Positions 9,335-17,082 of a stretch of DNA of 64,000 nucleotides are shown here, piece by piece. The stretch is from CBDCZY01 sp965224745 (lineage in GTDB: Bacteria; Pseudomonadota; Gammaproteobacteria; Methylococcales; Methylomonadaceae), in contig CBDCZY010000002.1 of NCBI GenBank assembly GCA_965224745.1, positions 310,001 through 374,000 on the forward strand, in the 5' to 3' direction. Every line of letters starts with the position of its first letter. Within the stretch, counting starts at the first letter, position 1. The position numbers and the translations under genes are program-made. Below the pieces are notes generated by a model that ran no database searches, was not told where the DNA came from, and saw nothing but the letters and a program-made list of their open reading frames with translations.

Positions 9335-9467
9335 TATTATTAAATACGGAAAGTCAATTATTCAAGACATCCAGCACTAGTAAAGCTAGGTAGGAAAGTT
9401 TAAGTTATACATTGAACTGATTTTAACGCAAAAACTTAACGTTGGGATTTTTATAACCTTGCAGCAA
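9335..9467. promoter_or_regulatory. Divergent promoter region between two regulators
   Basis: The 133 bp between the AraC start (9334) and the winged-helix ATPase ATG (9468) must carry both promoters. No clear operator palindrome was seen. Confidence 0.4.
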
Positions 9468-12443
9468 ATGATAAATCTAGAGAATGTTTCTGATTCTGTG
9501 CAATTTGCCACGCATGAAAAGCCTGAAACAACTGCCAGCTTCGGTTCTTTTACTCTGGATCGTAAAAATGCCTTGTTGAGCCGAGACCAACAACCCGTAG
9601 CATTAACACCCAAGGCTTTTTCCCTGTTGTGCTATCTAATGGATAATGCCGAAAAACTGGTTACCAAAGATGAAATTTTTGCATCGGTGTGGCCGAAAGT
9701 GGTCGTTGGTGATGCTGCTTTAACGGTTTGTATTCGAGAAATTCGAAAAGCCTTGGGTGAAAGCTCCCAAAATCCGCATTTTATTGAGACTGTTCATAAA
9801 CGAGGTTATCGGTTTAGTGTTAAATCTTCAGTATCACTTAAAGAAGTAAAACCCGAATATTCTCCAGGGTTAGTTGGCCGGAAAAATCCGCTCCATGTGC
9901 TTGACCAATGCTTTGAGAAAATCATCACTGGAAACCGCAAACTGATTTTTGTTACTGGTGAAGCTGGGATCGGAAAAACCACACTGATAGAAACATTTAT
10001 CCATAATATTCCCCATAAGCATAATACTAGAATAGCCAGCGGGCAGTGTATCGAACAATATGGTGTCGGGGAAGCTTATCTTCCGGTACTAGATGCCTTG
10101 GGACGTTTATGCAGAACACAAGATCATGTATTTTTAGACTTGCTTGCTCAATCCATTCCCAGTTGGCTTCCGCATTTGCCGGGATTATGTAATGCAGTTA
10201 ATAAAGATGAATCACGGTTGTTTGTAGCTTCAAGCAGTCCAGAAAAAATGTTAAGAGAAATGGCAGAAGCTCTTGAAACCATTAGTCAAGTCCGCCCTTT
10301 AATCTTATATTTGGAAGATTTGCAGTGGGCAGATTATGCCACCATAGACCTGCTTTCTTTCCTGGCAAGAAGAAAGGATTCCGCTCAATTAATGATTATT
10401 GGCAGTTTTCGGCCAGCAGATGTGATCATAACTCAACACCCTCTTAGAAACCTGAAACAAGATCTGCAATTGCGAGGTTGTTGTACTCATTTGCCTTTGG
10501 AATATCTCAATCAGCTTGAAATTGCTCATCATTTAGCTGAAGTGTTTCCTCAGCATGGTTTTCCTGAACAATTCCCACAATATCTCCAGCAACATACTAA
10601 CGGCAACCCTTTATTTTTGGTTAACATTCTTGAAGATTTAAAAAGCTCTGGTTTTTTAGCGAAACAGGGTCATCGTTGGCAGCTTGAAGGTAATTTAACA
10701 GAGCTTGCTAACTATGTACCCGATGATATTCAGGCTATGATTACTCAGCAAATTGAGAAATTACCAGCAGAAAGCCAGCAATTATTAGAAGCTGCTTCTG
10801 TTGCCAGTGAACCCGGGGGAATTGCCATACAATTCAACTTGGCTGAAACAGCTTCAACACTGGATATTAATGAAGTGACCATTGAAGCCCAGTTTGAAGA
10901 ACTTGCCGCCCATTGCCATTTTCTCCGCGGACTTGGCGTTTCAGAAATCCCAAATGGCTGTGTCTCCAGTTTGTATGAATTTACCCATACGTTGTATCAA
11001 AATGTTCTTTATCAGCGAGTCAGCGTTACAAAGAAAGTACATTTTCACCGACGCTTAGGCCAAAAGCTGGAACAGAGCTACGGTGAACATTCCTTGGAAA
11101 TTGCCACAAAACTTGCAGTACATTTTGAATTGGGTCGTGATTTTTCCAAGGCGTTACGATATATCAGTCATTCGGCAAAAATAGCCAGTCATCGCGGCGC
11201 TGACCGGGAAGCAGTTTTTACCCTGAATAAAGCCAGACATTTACTGGAAAAAATTCCTCAACCCAAAGAGCGAAATCAGCTTGAATTATCGCTACTGCAA
11301 CAGTTAGGCCCCGCTTTAACAGCCAGTCAGGGCAATGCTTCCGAAGAGATTGAAGAATGTTACCTGCGTGCTAAAGATCTTTGCCAAGTACTGCAAGATG
11401 AGCAGCAATTGTTCACCGTATTATTTGGCTTACGGTCTTTTTATTTAATTAAAGGTGATTTCAAGCAGTCTCATGAATTGGCTTTGAAACTATTAGAATT
11501 GGCTGAACGTCTTAAATGTGAAGGTTTATTACTTGAAGCGCATGTTGGACTGACTAACAGCTTTTTCTTTGCTGGTAATCTACAGTCCAGTTATGAACAC
11601 GCATTAGCCGGTATCGCGCTCTACGACCCAAAAGAGTTTGGCGATCATGCGAGCTTATTCGGACTGGATCCAGGAGTCCTTTGTTATGCGCGCGCTGGGC
11701 AAACAATTTGGGCATTAGGTTCGCCAGATACTAGCTTGAACTATGTTCAACAAGCGGTAAAAATTGCTGAAACGTTAAATCATCCTTACAGTTATTCCTT
11801 CGCATTGCATAACCTGGCATTGATTCATCTTTATCGCAGAGAAGGCGAAAAAGCGCTAAATTACATATTATCAAGCCTGAAGCTGGCAAAAACGCATGGT
11901 TTTAAATTTCTACTCTATTGGGGAGCGTTTTTAAAAACCTGGTCGTTATCTTTGACGGAAGAAGCCACAACAGCCAAAACCGAAATTAATAAACGACTAA
12001 CAGAGCTGCAATCAAAAACATCTATTACTAACTCCTATCTAGCCGTTTTTCTGGCAGAAGCCTGCTGGCATATGCAAGACTTTGAAAAAGGGCAGGCAGC
12101 ATTAGAAATTTCCAAAATGGAAAATATCTATGATGCAGAAAGGCTTCGGCTAGAAGGTGAGTTTGTTCTTGCTCAAGAGTCACAAAAAAATAAGTCTGAC
12201 GGGCATGCTGGCAGAAAACAGGCAGAAAACCTGTTCCGAAAAGCATTGGAAATCAGTCAAAAACAAGGTGCTAAATTTTTTGCATTAAGAGCAGCAGTCA
12301 GTTTAAGCCAATTATTGATCAACTCTGATCGTAATAATAAGGTTCAAGCTGTGTTACATGAGATTTATCATGCTTTTAATGAAGGTTTAGACACTGAAGA
12401 TCTCAAGCTAGCCAAGCAAACGCTTGATCAGTTTTCAAACTAA
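9468..12443 (+). CDS. Winged-helix / AAA-type ATPase / TPR transcriptional regulator
   Basis: About 991 residues. The N-terminus (about 25-115) is an OmpR/CadC-type winged helix (FTLDRKNALLS, then LTPKAFSLLCYLMDN and FIETVHKRGYRFS). A signal-transduction ATPase follows (about 130-400), with Walker A GEAGIGKTT near residue 164 and a Walker B-like LILYLEDLQWAD near residue 281. The C-terminal 500 residues are helical TPR-like repeats. This is the architecture of large MalT/SARP-like or CadC-ATPase regulators, which sense a ligand or partner and activate transcription. A TTG at 9459 is also in frame; I prefer the first ATG, though neither has a strong ribosome binding site. The divergent AraC gene suggests a regulatory pair. 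Confidence 0.82.
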   Translation: MINLENVSDSVQFATHEKPETTASFGSFTLDRKNALLSRDQQPVALTPKAFSLLCYLMDNAEKLVTKDEIFASVWPKVVVGDAALTVCIREIRKALGESSQNPHFIETVHKRGYRFSVKSSVSLKEVKPEYSPGLVGRKNPLHVLDQCFEKIITGNRKLIFVTGEAGIGKTTLIETFIHNIPHKHNTRIASGQCIEQYGVGEAYLPVLDALGRLCRTQDHVFLDLLAQSIPSWLPHLPGLCNAVNKDESRLFVASSSPEKMLREMAEALETISQVRPLILYLEDLQWADYATIDLLSFLARRKDSAQLMIIGSFRPADVIITQHPLRNLKQDLQLRGCCTHLPLEYLNQLEIAHHLAEVFPQHGFPEQFPQYLQQHTNGNPLFLVNILEDLKSSGFLAKQGHRWQLEGNLTELANYVPDDIQAMITQQIEKLPAESQQLLEAASVASEPGGIAIQFNLAETASTLDINEVTIEAQFEELAAHCHFLRGLGVSEIPNGCVSSLYEFTHTLYQNVLYQRVSVTKKVHFHRRLGQKLEQSYGEHSLEIATKLAVHFELGRDFSKALRYISHSAKIASHRGADREAVFTLNKARHLLEKIPQPKERNQLELSLLQQLGPALTASQGNASEEIEECYLRAKDLCQVLQDEQQLFTVLFGLRSFYLIKGDFKQSHELALKLLELAERLKCEGLLLEAHVGLTNSFFFAGNLQSSYEHALAGIALYDPKEFGDHASLFGLDPGVLCYARAGQTIWALGSPDTSLNYVQQAVKIAETLNHPYSYSFALHNLALIHLYRREGEKALNYILSSLKLAKTHGFKFLLYWGAFLKTWSLSLTEEATTAKTEINKRLTELQSKTSITNSYLAVFLAEACWHMQDFEKGQAALEISKMENIYDAERLRLEGEFVLAQESQKNKSDGHAGRKQAENLFRKALEISQKQGAKFFALRAAVSLSQLLINSDRNNKVQAVLHEIYHAFNEGLDTEDLKLAKQTLDQFSN

Positions 12444-12710
12444 CAACATCCACAAAAAACAAGTTTTATCAGAAACTTCTCATGTCTTAAAGACGGGAGG
12501 TGAGCTTTATTTCTCGGATGTCTACGCTAAGCAGATCTTCGCACAATACTAAGGTCAGAGTAAAATAATTTGTAACTACTCAGCGAAAATAATTTAAGAA
12601 AGTACTTGACAGGGTTTTCTAGTATTTATTGGGTTTTTAGGTTGCATTCAAAAGACCGGACAAATGAGTCACCAGTCTTATAGAGACGGATGACAGAGTA
12701 TCATTAACCC
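12444..12710. other. Intergenic stretch before MITE
   Basis: 267 bp with no ORF, RNA or terminator recognised. It leads into the IS1634-derived palindrome. Confidence 0.35.
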
Positions 12711-12825
12711 AACCCATCTTCGTGACTTTGACATCGCTAAGTTATTGATATTTTGTTTTCATCGAATGATTCCATGAAAACAAAATATCAATAACTTAGC
12801 GATGTCAAAGTCACGAAGATGGGTT
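12711..12825. repeat. Palindromic MITE derived from IS1634-family end
   Basis: Two perfectly complementary 52-bp arms (12711-12762 and 12774-12825) flank an 11-bp centre. The arm sequence matches the right end of the IS1634-family element at 38050-38117, including its terminal AACCCATCTTCGTGACTT. It is therefore a non-autonomous, transposase-less derivative made of two inverted copies of one IS end. Confidence 0.85.
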
Positions 12826-12975
12826 AATAAAGAATGGTTAAAAGCACAAGGGTTAGTGTCTGTTAAAGAACAGTGGGTGAAGTTCCATTATCCAAATGGC
12901 TAATGAACCGCCCTGTGCGGATTCGCATGCAGGGTGGTGTGGTAAGAGCTGGAGTAAAACCAGCTCTTACCCGAT
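12826..12975 (+). ncRNA. Group II intron 3' end (reverse transcriptase tail plus domains V-VI), relic
   Basis: A short ORF tail (EWLKAQGLVSVKEQWVKFHY) ends at about 12903 and looks like the C-terminus of an intron-encoded reverse transcriptase/maturase. It is followed at about 12905-12940 by a domain-V-like hairpin (ACCGCCCTG / CAGGGTGGT lower stem, 2-nt TG bulge, TGCG/CGCA upper stem, GATT loop). A 12-bp domain-VI-like hairpin (GGTAAGAGCTGG / CCAGCTCTTACC) then ends in CCGAT. The 5' part of the intron is missing, cut by the MITE. The intron class (IIC-like) is inferred from the short domain V. Confidence 0.6.
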
Positions 12976-13286
12976 TAGCTGTTTTCCCTTGCATTAAGTA
13001 GATATTTACGCAGTTTTCTTTCACTTCGCATAACGTAAAGTATATATATATTATCACCTTCAATACGATAAAAAATACGACATGGGTTTACGATAATCTC
13101 TAAATATTTTGATTTTTTAAACTCTGGCGGTTTACGCCCAGACTCTGGAAACTGTTCAAGTCGATCTGTGCTAGAAAAAACTTTTTGTACTAGATTTGTA
13201 GCAGCGCTTGGTTTATCAAGAGCTATATATTCTGCTATTGCATTAAGATCTGATAGTGCTGGTTCCGTCCATATTATTTGAGCCAT
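12975..13286 (-). CDS. RelE/ParE-family toxin
   Basis: This 103-residue protein has the ParE/RelE layout: IIWTEPALSDLNAIAEYIA at the N-terminus, a second helix with RLEQFPESGR, and beta strands with YLEIIVNPCRIFYRIEG and IYILYVMRSERKLRKYL at the end. ParE members poison gyrase and RelE members cut mRNA; the family alone does not decide which. It overlaps the antitoxin gene by 13 bp and is translated after it, the usual order for Phd-type pairs. The stop codon abuts the 3' end of a group II intron relic on the opposite strand. Confidence 0.88.
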   Translation of the reverse strand: MAQIIWTEPALSDLNAIAEYIALDKPSAATNLVQKVFSSTDRLEQFPESGRKPPEFKKSKYLEIIVNPCRIFYRIEGDNIYILYVMRSERKLRKYLLNARENS

Positions 13287-13531
13287 TTACTCATTTTATC
13301 TTTTGCTTCCGTTTGAGTATAGGTACGGTTTTCCAAGACAGCCATTTCACCCTTGGCTAGTCCATCCAAGATTTCCATTCGATTTTGCATCATTTCATAA
13401 TCTTGAACATCGACAAGATATGCTGATGGTTGACCATGTTCAGTGATCAGTACAGGCTCTTTTGACTCATGTAATTCAGCTAATATTTTGGTAGCTTGAC
13501 GCTTTAATGTAGTGACTAATTCTATTTTCAT
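13274..13531 (-). CDS. Phd/YefM-family antitoxin
   Basis: This 85-residue protein has an N-terminal Phd/YefM fold (LVTTLKRQATKILAELHESK, PVLITEHGQPSAYLVDVQDY). The polar C-terminal helix (about 60-85) would wrap the toxin. It is the first gene of the pair and probably represses its own promoter, since overlapping inverted repeats lie directly upstream of the ATG. Confidence 0.88.
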   Translation of the reverse strand: MKIELVTTLKRQATKILAELHESKEPVLITEHGQPSAYLVDVQDYEMMQNRMEILDGLAKGEMAVLENRTYTQTEAKDKMSKWLK

Positions 13532-13532
13532 G

Positions 13533-13559
13533 AAGTGATACTATACTGTCACTTATAGT
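13533..13559 (-). promoter_or_regulatory. Putative antitoxin operator
   Basis: Two overlapping inverted repeats lie immediately upstream of the antitoxin ATG: AAGTGA...TCACTT (13533-13538 / 13549-13554) and ACTATA...TATAGT (13540-13545 / 13554-13559). Position and symmetry fit an autoregulatory Phd operator. Confidence 0.5.
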
Positions 13560-13580
13560 TTTGCAAGTATTCATTTTACA

Positions 13581-13680
13581 GCTAACGCCCGCATCAGCTG
13601 ACCGTAAAAAGGGGCGTGTTTTTTTGCTTCGCAAAAAACACGCCCCTTTTTACGGTCAGCTGGATGCACTGGTGTACGCC
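13581..13680 (-). repeat. attC-like long hairpin
   Basis: A 30-bp perfect stem (13595-13624 / 13633-13662) closes an 8-base loop. It is extended outward by GCAT/ATGC with one unpaired G at 13663. Read on the minus strand it ends in GGGCGTTAGCTG directly before the toxin-antitoxin transcription unit. A GTTAG-type end, an extrahelical G and about 100 bp length are features of integron attC sites. The opposite end (GTACACC) is a poor match to the consensus and no integrase gene is present, so this could also be an unrelated palindrome or a terminator-like structure. Confidence 0.4.
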
Positions 13681-13691
13681 CAAGTGAACTT

Positions 13692-13826
13692 ATGGTCGAG
13701 TAGACCGAGGGAACTTCCCCCTCAGCCTCTCACAGAACCGTACGTGAAACTCTCGCTTCATACGGCTCTTCATGTTCCTTGCAAATTACCAAGTTTGCAT
13801 AAACTTTTAGTTCCTCCCAGTTATCC
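13692..13826 (-). ncRNA. Group II intron domain V-VI relic
   Basis: On the minus strand 13768-13735 reads GAGCCGTATGAAGCG...CACGTACGGTTC, a near-canonical group II intron domain V with its AGC triad. A domain VI stem (GAGGGGGAAGTTCCCTC) and a CTACTCGACC 3' end follow. The upstream intron is cut by the IS1634-family element at 13827. It differs from the plus-strand intron relic at 12826-12975, and the two 3' ends face each other across the toxin-antitoxin pair. Confidence 0.75.
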
Positions 13827-15290
13827 TAACCCATCTTCGTGACTTATATTTACAATATCCTGTTATTTCAATAAGTTAAAATTTTCAATCTGTTTCAGTT
13901 GGCACTACAGATTTTTTTTATCGATAATTGTTTTACATTGACCAATGAGGTCGGGTTTAATATTCAAAGCTTCATAAATTTGTTTCTGACGTAGCTCCGC
14001 CTTCGTTGTTGTCCGCAGGTGAATCATTTTATGATCATCCGTTGGTAAGGTCATGGTGATACGTTGCTGTGTCGACATGATGTTGCGAATACTGTCCCAG
14101 CTTAAATGAATGCCCTGTTGCTTCAGTTGATAGCGCAGCGTATGCACCAGATGATAAGCCAGCAAAGTAATGAACAAGTGGCCGGTGACACGGTCTTCTT
14201 TTTGGTGGTAAACCGGGCGCAAGCCCAGTTCAGTTTTCAAGCTTCGAAAGGTGGCTTCGATCTCGGTCAGCATGATGTAGGTTGTCCACAGTTGTTCTTC
14301 AGACCAGTCGGGGATATTGGTTCTGAGGCAATAGACACCACAGTGTTGATCGTTCTGTTTACTTTGAGGTTCACGTTGCCATTCAAGCCGGATGGCGTTT
14401 TTTTTCTCGTCATCGGTTATGACGTCAATGCGGTAGTCTTGCGAAACCCGCCGGTTTTTTTCGCGCAGTCGACCGATCCGTTCCAGTATTTTGCTGTATT
14501 TTTTGATCGTCCCTTTTTTGTTTAAGCCCGCATCAAGCTTGTTGAGTGCTTCTTCCATGCGAACATGGAAGCGGTTTCGGATAGCCTGCTCTTTTTTTTG
14601 TTTTTGTTCGGAGTGACAATAGAGCCGGGTTTCGTGGGTGTCTTGATCTGTTTCGCGATAAACACACACCTGACTGTGTTCGGTTTCTCTCACCATCACA
14701 GCATCGTCCTGATCGGTGGGATTGATCACGGATCGCTCTCGACTGACCACCAGATAATGATAGCCCTGCTCGATTAACCAGGCGATGTTGTCGGCACTGG
14801 CAATACCGGCATCCATGATGATCACAGGTTTTGTGACCTGCGGTAATGGCTGTATTTTTTGTAGTTCATCCAGCATTAACTCCAAGGTGCCCGGCTCACT
14901 GGCATTACCCGGGAAAACCTGACTGCTCAGAGGAAATCCCTCACCATCCAACACCAGTCCCAGTGTCACCAAGGGACAATCACTGCGTTTTTCTTTGGAA
15001 CGACCGAACTGGGCTTTGGGGTTTTGGTGACACTGCCCTTCAAAATAGGTATTGGTCAAATCGTATAGCACAATACTACGGTTCAATTCGAATAAGGTTT
15101 GCTCTTGCTCGGACAGAAACGTTTCCAGTGCCGTCTGGTGTTTGAGCAATTTATCGCTGATCGTATAAAGCCGTGTCAGGCTGGTATGGCCATAGTCATG
15201 GTCAAGCAGTTCTCCCAACGCTGAGCGTGATTGTAGCCAATCATGGGTGTGCAATTCACTGCCCGGTGAAACCACACGGCCGATAATGTT
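13827..15290 (-). mobile_element. IS1634-family element, copy A, distal half
   Basis: This half runs from the terminal repeat TAACCCATCTTCGTGACTT to the insertion point of an IS3-family element at 15291. Its other half lies at 37458-38117. Both break points carry GTT beside the IS3 ends, and the two coding halves rejoin in frame, so they are parts of one original element. Confidence 0.85.
13905..15290 (-). pseudogene. IS1634-family transposase, C-terminal part (copy A)
   Basis: About 460 residues of a DDE transposase of the IS1634 (IS4-like) group, with the D-containing LYDLTNTYFEG, VIMDAGIASADNIAWL, and the ExxFRxLKTEL segment (MLTEIEATFRSLKTELGLRP) in which E is the third acidic residue. 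The open frame begins at 15275, but coding sequence continues to 15290 where the IS3 element interrupts it. The missing N-terminal 160 or so residues are at 37458-37943. It is not functional as it stands. Confidence 0.85.
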
Positions 15291-15355
15291 TGTAATGGTC
15301 TAATAATCTTGGAAGGATTTATAGCTTATAATCCAACCCAAAATTAGGATAAAAA

Positions 15356-15679
15356 ATGACCGAAATAACCACAGTAAAACCTAAAACAACCTTCACCACA
15401 GAACAGCGTCTAGACTACGCTAAACTCATGGTAAATGAAGGATATACCAATAAGCAGGTAATGGAAATATCAGGAGCAGGTGACTCTGCTGTGAGGCGAT
15501 GGAAAAAGCAATATTTAGATGAACTCAAAGGTAATACACCTCAGGATAAGCAAGCGTTAACCCCAGAACAACAGAAAATACAAAGCCTAGAGAAGCAATT
15601 ATGGCGAGCTAAAAGGGATAATGAAATACTAAAAAAGGCCACAGCCTTCTTTGTTCGAGACAACAACAATCTGAATTGA
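15356..15679 (+). CDS. IS3-family transposase OrfA
   Basis: This 107-residue helix-turn-helix protein (residues 12-60, with KLMVNEGYTNKQVMEISG and VRRWKKQYLDEL) has a leucine-zipper-like C-terminal helix (IQSLEKQLWRAKRDNEILKK). It overlaps orfB by 4 bp. The heptamer AAAAAAG at 15631-15637 and an open -1 frame from there into orfB suggest programmed frameshifting to make the full OrfAB transposase, as is known for IS3 elements. Confidence 0.9.
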   Translation: MTEITTVKPKTTFTTEQRLDYAKLMVNEGYTNKQVMEISGAGDSAVRRWKKQYLDELKGNTPQDKQALTPEQQKIQSLEKQLWRAKRDNEILKKATAFFVRDNNNLN

Positions 15680-16527
15680 TTGTTGAAATAAAGAAGGCTT
15701 CTCCAGGCTATCAAACAACAGAGCTTTGCACACTATTTAATATAGCTCTCAGTACACACTACTATCAGATTAATAATCAAATGAGCGATGAAGAACAAGA
15801 AACCATAGAACAAATTAAATTGATAGCCATTGAAACTCAGCATACCTATGGTAAACGAAGGACTCAGGTTGAATTAGCTAACAGAGGGATTGAAATAGGC
15901 GTTTATAAAACAGCTTCATTAATGAAAAAATCGAATGTCATTGCCATAAAACCTAAAAAGCGACACAGCTATCCAGCGGGAGAAGTCCACAAGAAAGCGG
16001 ATCATTTACTTAAACGACAGTTTAATCCCAGTACTGTTCATACGCACTGGGTAGGTGACATTACCTACATTAAAACCTATACAGGCTGGAGCTATTTAGC
16101 TTGTATACTTGATCTTGGGTCAAGAGAAATTATGGGCTGGGCATTATCAGAAGAACCCAATGCAGAGCTTGCAAAGTCAGCATTAGAACATGCGATTAAT
16201 AAACACAAGCCAGATACTCAACAATTAATGTTTCATTCAGACCAAGGGGTTCAATATTCAGCCAATCTATTTGTTGATTATCTTCATGACTTGGATATAA
16301 CACAAAGTATGAGCCGTCGAGCTAATTGCTGGGATAATGCTGTGATGGAGCGGTTTTTTAGGAATTTAAAAACAGAGAGGCTGAACTATTTGAGTTTTAT
16401 TAATTACTCCTCTGTAGTCAGTGCTGTGACTAGCTATATTAGTTTCTATAACTATAAAAGGTTACATTCTGCTATTGATTATAAAACCCCTCATCAAAAA
16501 ACCAAAGAAATGAAAAAAGCGGCTTAA
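15676..16527 (+). CDS. IS3-family transposase OrfB (DDE integrase core)
   Basis: This 283-residue protein has an HTH_21-like N-terminus and an integrase core. The catalytic residues are D in VGDITYIKT (about residue 128), D in FHSDQGVQYS (about 188) and E in WDNAVMERFFRNLKTE (about 224). The TTG start overlaps the orfA stop, so expression is more likely through the OrfAB frameshift. The ORF is intact and may be active. Confidence 0.92.
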   Translation: MIVEIKKASPGYQTTELCTLFNIALSTHYYQINNQMSDEEQETIEQIKLIAIETQHTYGKRRTQVELANRGIEIGVYKTASLMKKSNVIAIKPKKRHSYPAGEVHKKADHLLKRQFNPSTVHTHWVGDITYIKTYTGWSYLACILDLGSREIMGWALSEEPNAELAKSALEHAINKHKPDTQQLMFHSDQGVQYSANLFVDYLHDLDITQSMSRRANCWDNAVMERFFRNLKTERLNYLSFINYSSVVSAVTSYISFYNYKRLHSAIDYKTPHQKTKEMKKAA

Positions 16528-16556
16528 AATCCTTCCAAGAAAACTTGACCATTACA

Positions 16557-16817
16557 GTTTGAATTTATCGCTCATCGCTATGAAAGTGGCAGTTTGATTA
16601 TCACCTCCAATCAACCTTTTAGCCAGTGGGATCAAATCTTTCCAGATACATTAATGACCGTAGCAGCGATAGACCCCATTATTCATCATGCCAGTATTAT
16701 TGAAATAGAAGGAGAAAGTTATCGTAAAAAACAACATTTGAAAAAATAGCCTATACCCATTCATCCGGCCATCATAATTGTCGTCAGATGGGACAAGATA
16801 ATTGACGCGAGACACGA
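16557..16817 (+). mobile_element. istB: IS21-family fragment (istB end)
   Basis: Bases 16558-16749 encode the last 63 residues of an IstB helper ATPase (FEFIAHRYESGSLIITSNQP onward) ending at a TAG. The IS21 terminal sequence ending near ATTGACGCGAGACA follows and matches the end of the intact IS21 at 58339. The C-terminal residues differ from the intact copy, so it came from a related but distinct element. It is cut on the left by the IS3 element. Confidence 0.8.
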
Positions 16818-16819
16818 GG

Positions 16820-17010
16820 GGCTATTTCTGTGCAACGGTTGGAGAGATAACAGAAGAAATGATCAAAGAGTATTTAGCGCATCATTTTGAACCAAACCAA
16901 GATGATGGATTCAAAGTTGAGCCGGATTAGGACGCGTCGTTTAGCCGACGCGTATCCGGACTTACAGTCCGTAACCATTAACCCACCAGCTTTCAGCTGG
17001 TGGTTGTTAA
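16820..17010 (+). mobile_element. IS200/IS605-family fragment (tnpA tail and right-end hairpin)
   Basis: Bases 16820-16930 encode the end of a TnpA-like Y1 transposase (GYFCATVGEITEEMIKEYL) with a stop at 16928. It is followed by GGACTTACAGTCC and by a CCACCAGCTTTCAGCTGGTGG hairpin, the usual form of an IS200/IS605 right-end imperfect palindrome. The catalytic part is absent. Confidence 0.72.
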
Positions 17011-17082
17011 GTTTCTGCCCCTTTAGTTTAAGCAAGGTTAAACATTATCCAAAAGGAGCAGAGATTAACAAGTCAATTACGG

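Larger units (their letters stand above)
15291..16556 (+). mobile_element. IS3-family insertion sequence, copy 1
   Basis: 1266 bp bounded by TGTAATGGTC and GACCATTACA, with GTT on both sides. It has two overlapping ORFs. The left flank is IS1634 and the right flank an IS21 fragment. A nearly identical copy is at 36192-37457. Confidence 0.92.

Noticed and set aside
13581..13680. Firm call of an integron with attI/IntI
   Set aside because: No integrase gene or attI site is in the window and one attC end is poor, so only an attC-like hairpin is reported.
13561..13842. Plus-strand ORF of 93 codons
   Set aside because: It lies over the hairpin and the group II intron relic and has no family features; it is a chance frame through structured RNA sequence.
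14106..14525. Plus-strand 139-codon ORF, repeated at 34709-35128
   Set aside because: It is antisense to the IS1634 transposase in both copies and shows no independent features.
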